A DNA stretch of 64,000 nucleotides, from NCBI GenBank assembly GCA_947179155.2, contig OX359273.1, positions 10,665,001-10,729,000 of the forward strand, in the 5' to 3' direction. Below the pieces are notes generated by a model. That model made no database searches, was not told the DNA's origin, and worked only from the letters and a program-made list of their open reading frames with translations. Origin of the DNA: Hedera helix. Lineage: Eukaryota > Streptophyta > Magnoliopsida > Apiales > Araliaceae. Position 1 is the stretch's first letter. The number at the start of each line of letters is the position of its first letter. Of the stretch, positions 47,176 to 56,134 are shown piece by piece. The translations under genes and the position numbers were made by a program.

Positions 47176-48894
47176 TGTAACGACCCCGAAATTCGATCCA
47201 ATTTATTACCTTAACTTTCATATTTGTTTAACATTATATTCCTTACGTCCAAATTTCGGTTCGTTAATAAATCTTTAATCACCTTAATTGATCCATTAAT
47301 TGATTTTAAAATTATCAATCACCAAAATTCTCATATAAATTTTTTTTTTCTCGATTCAATCGTTGTATTAAGATATTTGAATATTTAAAATCCTTACATT
47401 CTGGATCCTAGTCCCTGGATCGCAACCTTAACTTTTTCCTTCTTTACAAACATCATACTGTTCAACATTTAAAATTTAATAATGATTATATCTTCACATT
47501 TGTTCGTTCAATCGTAATTCACAATTAGACCATTTAATAAATCTTTATCGTAACAATCATCTTAAACAATCATAGTTCGCCCTGTAACTCTATTCGTCCT
47601 ATCCAGACAAATTTGTAAATAGATACAATACATTCACATAAATTTTACCAATTCACCCACATTGAATCATGACATCGAAATTATAACAGTTACGCATCCA
47701 ACCTTCTAGATAATTTATCTTTAGCACAATATGATATTTCTGAAACTCATTTGTTTACCTGCAAAAGTTTATTTTAAGCAAGTAATGAGCACAACGGCTC
47801 AACAAGTTCAACAGTTTAAAATTTCACGTAACACATACCTTAATATGCTTAGTGTGTGTCATATATCATGTGCTTGTGCTTCAAATATAGCAATATATCT
47901 CATACCGTTGCACAAAGAACACATTGTGGTCATAATAAACACGTATCACATAACACATAATTTATATGCATTTAAAACAAGAATTACATATCATATAGTC
48001 CAACATTTAACATAAAAGGGACTGAAGAACTTGCCTGGCGTCCAGTTATTTAAATTGTTAGCTCAAACCCTTAACTCGATCAACCTATGATCATAAAATA
48101 ATCAAATAATAATTATTTATCCTCTTATGATATTAATTTAATTAATTAATATCATCTCTAGGCCAATTATTAATTTATATAGCCAATTATATTAACCTCA
48201 TTTCTTAATATATTTATTTAACTTAATATTTTATGCCTTCATTACGGACAACCCGACTCATTGGATAAAATTTAACATAATCAGTTGTCCGGATTTTCAT
48301 TTATTCATTTTCTAACATTTAAACTCATTAGATTAATATTTAAAATATTTAAATATTAATCTCCAATATTTAATATTTTTACAAAAATATTAAATTTAAT
48401 GCCCAAATATCATTTCTATATTTTTAGTATTTTTCTATAATTTTCTATGATTTTTAAACAATTTTAAACATTTATTTTAATTAAAAACACTTTCTGAGGG
48501 CATTTATGTAATTTTCCGCAGTCAATGGGACAAAATTGGCATTAAAAGAAAAGCTCAGGGGCTTATCCGTAATTTTGCGCGCCCTAGGGACCCATTCGAC
48601 ATTTTCTGGAAAGGCTGAGGGCATTTCTGTAATTACCGCAACGTTAGGGACACGCTCGGTATTCATGGAATTGGCCAGGGCATTTCCGTAATTGACCGAG
48701 GACCAGGGCACGTTCGGAATTATCTAAGAAGACCAGGGGCACGCTGGTAATTTCCAGCCGTGCCGGTCGCTCGCGCCATGTGCGGCGACTGTTTCTGCCG
48801 ACGTCCAAAACGACGTCGTTTCCCAGCTGTTCCAGAAATTCCTCCGCGCAATGCGCGGCTCCCCGTTCCGCGTGCCAAAAACGACGTCGTTTTT
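47176..48894 (-). repeat. 5' LTR of element C, 3' half, interrupted by element A
   Basis: It matches 37226-38946 closely. The match stops inside the right arm of the ACGACGTCGT-centred palindrome, where element A starts with TGTGAGGATCC. The remainder of this LTR must lie beyond the window. Confidence 0.92.
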
Positions 48895-50153
48895 TGTGAG
48901 GATCCGAATTTCCAGGATTTCTTTAATAATATTAAATGAGAATTTAATTGATAAAATTATCAAGATTGTTAAGTTAATTACTGTTTTATGTGATTTAATG
49001 TATGAGATGAGATTTTATTTAGTAAATTAAATATGTGCAGAGATTATGATGAATGGTATTGAATTAAAGTAATTAAAAAATAAATAAATTGTTTTAAAAC
49101 AATTTATTAAGAATAAGAGAAATTTGAGGTAATTGTACAATAAATTGTACAATTAAATTATTATGGAAGTGCGGAAATTATGTTTTAAATGAGGTTATAT
49201 GGAAATGTAAGAAATATGAATTATATATGTATATATGTGTTTATGCTTAATTGTTATAATTATAAATGTTATTAATTATGAAAAATTAAAGGGATTAATA
49301 ATTAAATTAATCCAAATTTAAATAAAAAGTGAATGAGAGAGTTGATAAAAATTGTAATGATTGATTTTAGATTTTATCAGGAATTTTGGAAGAAGTTTAA
49401 AAATTAATGGAAAAGGAAAAGTAATTATATAAATTATATAATAATTAATTATATAATTTATATAAGGGAATTAAAATAAGTTATGAAGAAAATAATAATT
49501 ATATAAATTATATAAGAATAATTATGTAATTTATATAAGGTGATTAAATGGAATAAGGTTTGAGGAAATTAAGAATTATTTAAGAAAGGGAAAATGTAAA
49601 TATATAAATTATATAATATTAAGTTATATATAATTTATATATATAAAGAAATTATTGTAAATATTAAAGAAATTAAACAATAAATAAGAAAGAGGGATGT
49701 TCTAAGTTATTAAAAATTATATTTATGTATAATGGAATTATTATGACGTTTATGAAAGATAATATTTCAGAAACGTGAACATGTTAATGTAACATGTTGT
49801 CCAAGTAACGGATTGAAAAATTATGAAAAATAATTTTTATATGTTCTATGAATTATTTTATGATTTTTGGAGGTGTAAATTACCTCATATAATTACATGC
49901 ATGGCGTTATGCGTGTACAAAATTTATCAAATAAAATACCGAAAAAGGTATTAATATTATTCATAAATCATATTATGAATTTTGGTAAAATAAAATAAAT
50001 ATTTTATATTTATTATATAAAATATTTATTACAAGAAATAATTACGTAATGTATAAAATATCTTATTTATGCACGATTTTTTTTATGTGGCTTATCCGGA
50101 TTTTTGCATGGGCGGTGGACTTGTGGTTTTTACTAAAAATGATTAAGTGTTCT

Positions 50154-50285
50154 TATTATATAAAAGAAGGGAAAAGAAGCAAGAAAAGAAAAGAAGAAGG
50201 AAACAAAAAAAAAAAAAATACTCTCTCCTCTTCTCCTTCTTTCTTTCCAACCGAGAGCCACCACTACACCACCGGATAACCTCCA
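50154..50285 (+). promoter_or_regulatory. Putative core promoter and leader in LTR A
   Basis: TTATATAAAAGAAGG is a good plant TATA box. It is followed 60-130 bases later by CTCTCCTCTTCTCC and CCACC-rich leader sequence typical of plant mRNA 5' ends. LTR C has the same arrangement (39400-39240, minus). Confidence 0.5.
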
Positions 50286-50738
50286 CAGCCATTATCAAGA
50301 AAGGAAAGCTTTGGGTGCTAACTAAAGGAAGAATTGCAAGCAAAAGAAGGTATGAATAATTTTATTTAAATTAATTTATGTAATTATAGTAATAATTAAA
50401 TTGTGTGGAAAATTAGAAGTTTATTAAGATAATTATTCTAAATAATTTATGGGTGTGTATTTATGAGTTTTATGATTTTTGGTGTAAGTTTATTGTGAAA
50501 TTTTGGTATAAAAATGGTTTAATGGGGAAAAGGTTGGCCTACTGTGCGGCGAGAAGAAGAAGAAGAAATAAAAAAGGCTGCCGCGCATGGCGCGTCAGCC
50601 ATTTTTTTTCCGGAACGCGGCATAAAACGACGGCGTTTAGGAGCGTTTAGGGCTGACCGCGCGATGCGCGAAAGAAATTTCTGGAACGACAAGAAACGAC
50701 GCCGTTTTGGCGTCGGAAGTGAAGGGCACGCTGGAAAT

Positions 50739-50999
50739 TACCAGCGTGCCCCTGCTCTTTTCGGTTAATACCGACCGTGTCCCTTGGCCCTGTAAAATTA
50801 CAGCCGTGCCCTTCAGCTTTTCCAGAAATACCCAACGTGTCCCCAAGGCCGCGGAAGTTACAGAATTGCCCCTGGACTTTCCGGAAAATTCCGGATTTGT
50901 CCCTAACGTTGCCGAAATGACGGAAATGCCCCTGGGCTTTTCGGGAAATACCGAATGAGTCCCTATGGGCGCGGAAATTACCAAAATGCCCCCAGAATT
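50739..50999 (+). repeat. 60-bp tandem repeat (each of two 30-bp halves) in LTR A
   Basis: Four full units begin at 50739, 50799, 50859 and 50919, plus a partial one. Half-units follow the pattern TTAC-N5-TGCCCCT...TTTTC and AATACC-N5-TGTCCCT. Because 60 is a multiple of 3, the plus frame stays open with a 20-residue period. Confidence 0.9.
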
Positions 51000-52340
51000 A
51001 GTTTTAATTGAAATAAATGTTTAAAAATTGTTTAAAAATTCTAGAAAATTATAGAAAAATACTAAAAATATAGAAATGATGTTTGGGCATTAAATTTAAT
51101 ATTTTTGTAAAAATATTAAATATTGAGGATTAATATTTAAATATTTTAAATATTAATCAAATGGGTTTATAGGTTAGAAAATGTTTAAATAAAATTTTTG
51201 GACAACCAGATATGTTAAATTTTATTCGATGAGCGGGGTTGTCCGTATAAAAGGTATTAGATATTAAGTTAAACGAATATTTTAAGGAACGGGGTTAATA
51301 TAATTGGCCATATAAATTAATAATTGGCCTAGAGATGATATTAATTAATTAAATTAATATCACAAGGAGTTAAATAATTATTATTTGATTATTTTATGAT
51401 CATAGGTTGATCGAGTTGAGAGTTTAAGCTATCAATTTAATAATTGGACGCCAGGCAAGTTCTTCAGTCCCTTTTATGTTAAATGTTGGAATGTTATAAT
51501 ATGTTTTAACTTCATACAAATTATGTGTTACGTAATACGTGATTAATATGACCATAATGTGTAATTTGTGCAACGATATGAATATATATGAGTTATATTG
51601 CTATAGTAGAAGCACCAGTACATAATATATGACACACACCAAGCATGATAAGGTATGTGCTACGTGAAGCATGAACTGTTGAACTTGCTGAGCCGCTGTG
51701 CTCATTACTTGCTTAAAATAAACTTTTGCAGGTTAATAAATGAGTTTCAGAAATATCAGATTGTGCTAAAGATGAATTATCTAGAAGGTTGGATACATAA
51801 CTGTTATAATTTCAATGTCATGATTCAATGTGAGTGAATTGTATTCAATGTGAGTGAATTGGTAAAATTTATGTGAATGTGTTGTATCTATTTACAAATT
51901 GGTCCGGATGGGACGAATAGAGTTACATGGCGAACTAGGGTTGTTTAAGAGGATTGTTACAATAAAGATTTGTTAAATGGTCAAATTGTGAATTACGATT
52001 GAATAGAACAAATGTGAAGATATATTATTATTAAATTTTAAATGTTGAACGTTATGATATTTGTAAAAAGAAGAAAAAGGTTAAGGTTGCGATCCAGGGA
52101 CTAGGATCCAGAATATAAGGATTTTAAATATCCAAATATTTTAATATAAAGATTGAATCGAGAAAAAGAAAAATTTATACCAAAATTTTGGTAATTGTTG
52201 ATTTTTAAATATCAGATAATGGATCAAATAAGGTGGTTAAAGATATATTAACGAACCGAAATTTGGACGTTAAGGAAATAATGTATAATAAATACAAGAT
52301 TAAAATAGTAAAGTGGGTCGAATTTCGGGACCGTTACAGT

Positions 52341-52353
52341 TGGTATCAGAGCC
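52341..52353 (+). promoter_or_regulatory. Primer binding site of element A
   Basis: TGGTATCAGAGCC two bases after the LTR; complementary to initiator Met-tRNA. Confidence 0.92.
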
Positions 52354-53694
52354 AGAGGTTATAAACCTTAGGTAAATGATACCTTGGGCTATAACCTAGC
52401 GTAAGAAAGAGTATGGTTAGTTGCGTGTTCTGAAAACACAAGCGTATAGTAAGCTCGTGACTCATGATTGTATGGTGGAGCCCCTTTAGCGAATGGGCGA
52501 CTAAGGCCTGACTAGGACAAGCTCCTCAACCATATGATTATGGTAAGTTCCTGAGCCCAGATACGTGATAAGTTTGATGAACATGGGGGAAATTAGAATG
52601 GAAAAGATGTAAGTTAAGAAATGCAGATTTCAGATACTGATTAAAGTAAAGGAAATATGAAAGAGATAAGATTATAAGGAAGAGATAAAGATGTTAAGAA
52701 AGAGCTGAACGAAGGCAGGGAATTGAGAAAATTTATAAGTTTAATTAAAGAATTTATTTGAAAGAATATTGAAATGATTCAAAGATGAATCTTAAAGAAA
52801 ATCAGGGGACACCTGATTTAAACAATAAGGATGACAAGATAATCCGAAATGTATAAGAAGAGATCATAATAACATGATCAGGAACGGTAAGAGGATCGTA
52901 CTACGATACGATCACAAGATAAGAGACGCGAGTAAGAAATAGGTTGTAAAGCAAGGTCATGATGGGATCAAGTGAGAATGTGAAATAATAGAAAGACCTG
53001 TTAATGGTCAATAAGGTATAGCTTGATGCTATAAAGAGATATGGTACTATGAAATAGTACAAGAAGAATTCAGAGAATGATGAGACATGAATGACAGAAA
53101 TGTTATGATAAGAGGGTAGAAAACTTGGGTACGAAATTTCATTTGAAGACTCATATGGTGACTGAGTTGCACAATCCTTTGTATGGGCGGGGGATTTGTG
53201 TTTACTTAGTTACTATGTGATAATCATTGAAATGTTAGAGTCGCGTTAAGAGTTTCTGATAGATAGATAATATTAAGTTAAGCACGAGTTCTTAAAACTC
53301 ATGCATATGGTAAGTCCATGACTCATATTGGTATGGTATGTTTTGAGCCCCTCAGCATATGGATAGTCTTTGATTTGTTCTTAGACTACATATTGCTAGG
53401 ACAAGCTCCTAAACTCATATTCTTGTGGTAAGTTCCTGGACTCACAATGTGTGGTAAGTTTGATGAACTATACGGGGGTATAGAAAAGTTGGAGTAGATA
53501 TAAATTTTAGTATGATAATAGTCCTAGCAATAAATTTTGTAATTAAATAAAGAAGCAGAACGTGAATGTTAGGGAATTTAGGATATTCCCATTCTTCTAG
53601 CTTTGCTAGATTTCGAAAATTTTGGCTTCAAGTTGATTTGGCACGTGTGTGCTTTGAGAAATACAAAGGAATATTTTTGAGCAATTTTAAAAGT

Positions 53695-54148
53695 GTCTAT
53701 GCTACTTGTTTCGGCTAGACAAAAATGTTTTTATATCAAAATGTATTTCAAAAGAATCATCCACACACCTTTTAGCCCGGTGCAGATGTGATGAATGACG
53801 GAATGCTCAACGTGTTGTTGAGACGGTGCGGTACTATTTCGTTATAAGATGATTCAGCACCATAAAGTATGGTTTATGGTGTAGGAATTATTAATGACGA
53901 AATTCTCAACGGACTGTCAAAATGATGCGGTAACATGAAGTCATAAATGATTTTGATTTATAAAAGTATGTCAAAGCTATAAGTCATTGCCATTTGACTC
54001 GGCTAGACGTTTTGAAAAGTTTTGACATGATAAAGGTTTTAGAAAAATTTCTGCGAGTTATAAATTGTTAAAAGTAAGTCTATGCTAATTGGTCTAGCTA
54101 GACAAGCGTTGAAAAAAATATAAGTCTGAGCTATTGATTCAGCTAGAC
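53695..54148 (+). other. Cluster of four 26-nt stem-loops in element A
   Basis: Copies at 53695-53720, 53983-54008, 54078-54103 and 54124-54148 (25 nt). Each begins GTC and ends GC-TAGAC with paired inner bases: GCTA/TAGC, GCC/GGC or AGCT/AGCT. The four have counterparts in element C in the same order, and one is found in B (61888-61913). Confidence 0.7.
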
Positions 54149-54675
54149 AAATTTTAAATTATATTTATTGACTTCGTATTCTTTGAAAGTTATAACTAAG
54201 TAAATTTTTTTTTGAATGAATTCTAAGGCTGAGATGAACAAAAAGATTAAGACTATTGCAGGTTGATCGAATGGTCACCTGGCCTAGCAAGACACAGGCA
54301 TTGCAGATTGATCATCTGGCGTGCCAATATATGGTGAAACATCCATTACTTTAATGACAGATTGATCCACTGTCAGGGTTTGCAGTATGAAGTACTCGGG
54401 GAGCGAAGTACTGTAAACCGGGATAAAAGTTCATTCAGCAAAGTATGAAAGTTGCTAAAATAAAAATTTTGAATCTTTCTACTCTTATGAAGATTGGATG
54501 GTAGGATGGGGTAATATTCTTTAATTGTGAGCGATGATGAAAGCAATGATGGTGAGGTAAAGAAAGTATGGAATGTAATGGATTAAGAAAGGGTAATGTG
54601 CAATGACTGTGAGAAAGAAAGGACAGAAAAATATGTGGAATAAATGTAAACAAATTGTGAAGTATTAGTACATAG

Positions 54676-54712
54676 AAATTTCGAGGACGAAATTTTATGA
54701 AGGAGGGGTGAA
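54676..54712 (+). promoter_or_regulatory. Internal pre-PPT hairpin and purine tract
   Basis: AAATTTCG-AGGA-CGAAATTT (54676-54695) is followed by GAAGGAGGGGTGAA and TGTGACACCCAGG, a complete 3' end signal 530 bp before the real one. C has the same at 44804-44768. Confidence 0.75.
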
Positions 54713-55205
54713 TGTGACACCCAGGATTCTTAAAATAATTTTAAATAAGGATTATGATAAATCAAGTAAAGGTTAGTATTTAAAATCTAATGTTAAATAA
54801 TGGAGGTATTAAAGAATAAATTATGAAATATGAAGAAGATTATGAACGTGAATTAAGAAGAAAATGATGAATGTACAGAGTATATATGAGGTATAATAGA
54901 AGGTATGAAATAAGTTGGTTAAGTAAGGATAAGTACGATTAGAGGAAAAGAAAGTTTTCGAAAAATGAGAACATATCTTGATAAATACATCAAGGAAAGA
55001 GCTAAAGATTTATAGTCACAAATAAATTGTGAATGTGATTTAAGAATTGAATATTCTGACAATTATGATTTTATGAGGTTATCCATGTAAGTTATGGATA
55101 TTAAACAGGTAAAATATAATTATTATTGATTAAATTGTTATTCATCAAGATAAAGGCATAGCAAGGCGCTATGAATAAAATACATATGATTGTTACAGTA
55201 ATTAT

Positions 55206-55241
55206 GATTCCGAGGACGGAATCCTGTTAAGGGGGGAAGAA
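55206..55241 (+). promoter_or_regulatory. Pre-PPT hairpin and polypurine tract of element A
   Basis: GATTCCG-AGGA-CGGAATC (55206-55223), then TTAAGGGGGGAAGAA (55227-55241) directly before the 3' LTR. Confidence 0.85.
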
Positions 55242-56134
55242 TGTGAGGATCCGAATTTCCAGGATTTCTTTAATAATATTAAATGAGAATTTAATTGATA
55301 AAATTATCAAGATTGTTAAGTTAATTACTGTTTTATGTGATTTAATGTATGAGATGAGATTTTATTTAGTAAATTAAATATGTGCAGAGATTATGATGAA
55401 TGGTATTGAATTAAAGTAATTAAAAAATAAATAAATTGTTTTAAAACAATTTATTAAGAATAAGAGAAATTTGAGGTAATTGTACAATAAATTGTACAAT
55501 TAAATTATTATGGAAGTGCAGAAATTATGTTTTAAATGAGGTTATATGGAAATGTAAGAAATATGAATTATATATGTATATATGTGTTTATGCTTAATTG
55601 TTATAATTATAAATGTTATTAATTATGAAAAATTAAAGGGATTAATAATTAAATTAATCCAAATTTAAATAAAAAGTGAATGAGAGAGTTGATAAAAATT
55701 GTAATGATTGATTTTAGATTTTATCAGGAATTTTGGAAGAAGTTTGAAAATTAATGGAAAAGGAAAAGTAATTATATAAATTATATAATAATTAATTATA
55801 TAATTTATATAAGGGAATTAAAATAAGTTATGAAGAAAATAATAATTATATAAAATATATAAGAATAATTATGTAATTTATATAAGGTGATTAAATGGAA
55901 TAAGGTTTGAGGAAATTAAGAATTATTTAAGAAAGGGAAAATGTAAATATATAAATTATATAATATTAAGTTATATATAATTTATATATATAAAGAAATT
56001 ATTGTAAATATTAAAGAAATTAAACAATAAATAAGAAAGAGGGATGTTCTAAGTTATTAAAAATTATATTTATGTATAATGGAATTATTATGACGTTTAT
56101 GAAAGATAATATTTCAGAAACGTGAACATGTTAA
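55242..56134 (+). repeat. 3' LTR of element A, first 893 bp
   Basis: Nearly identical to 48895-49787; it stops where element B begins. The remainder should lie beyond the right edge of the window. Confidence 0.94.

Larger units (their letters stand above)
37226..48894 (-). mobile_element. Element C (minus): large non-coding LTR retrotransposon (LARD-like), with nested D
   Basis: Reading from the right: 5' LTR (47176-48894, cut by element A), primer site, a noncoding interior of about 2.9 kb (47175-44564 and 40989-40674, interrupted by solo LTR D), polypurine tract, 3' LTR (40673-37226). No gag or pol relic larger than a few codons is seen, but the pre-PPT sequence resembles the end of chromovirus pol. 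LTRs differ at about 20 positions over 1.7 kb by eye. It must use proteins made by other elements. Confidence 0.88.
48895..52338 (+). repeat. 5' LTR of element A (3444 bp)
   Basis: Starts TGTGAGGATCCG, ends GGGACCGTTACA. Order of landmarks: AT-rich inverted repeats (49420-49640), TATA-like TTATATAAAAG (50154-50164), CT-rich leader with CCACCACTACACCACC (50220-50285), AAG|GTATGAA (50347), GC-rich words (50581-50710), 60-bp array (50739-50999), AG|GCAAGT (51453-51460), hairpin TGAGC-CGCTGT-GCTCA (51689-51704), TTTTGCAG (51724-51731). ORFs in the 60-bp array are periodic artefacts unless shown otherwise. Confidence 0.93.
52354..55226 (+). other. Noncoding interior of element A with conserved structured blocks
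   Basis: No credible coding sequence in 2.9 kb. It holds a block shared with C and B (52430-52590), a related second block (53282-53470), four stem-loops of 25-26 nt (53695, 53983, 54078, 54124), hairpin CACCATAAA-GTATGG-TTTATGGTG (53858-53881), the TCTAGC-TTT-GCTAGA hairpin (about 53598), a first pre-PPT hairpin plus purine tract and LTR-like start (54676-54725), and a second pre-PPT hairpin (55206-55223). Confidence 0.8.
48895..56134 (+). mobile_element. Element A (plus): LARD-like LTR retrotransposon inserted in C
   Basis: 5' LTR 48895-52338, primer site, noncoding interior 52339-55241, purine tract, 3' LTR from 55242 cut at 56134 by element B. The two LTR starts differ at 3 of about 893 positions by eye, so it is young. 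It is the same family as C in opposite orientation. It has no protein-coding sequence and would depend on proteins supplied in trans. Confidence 0.92.

Noticed and set aside
50637..50984. Minus-strand ORF of 115 codons with 20-residue repeats in LTR A
   Set aside because: It follows from the 60-bp period; the opposite strand is open as well, and the counterpart in C is open in the other sense frame. No protein family is recognisable.
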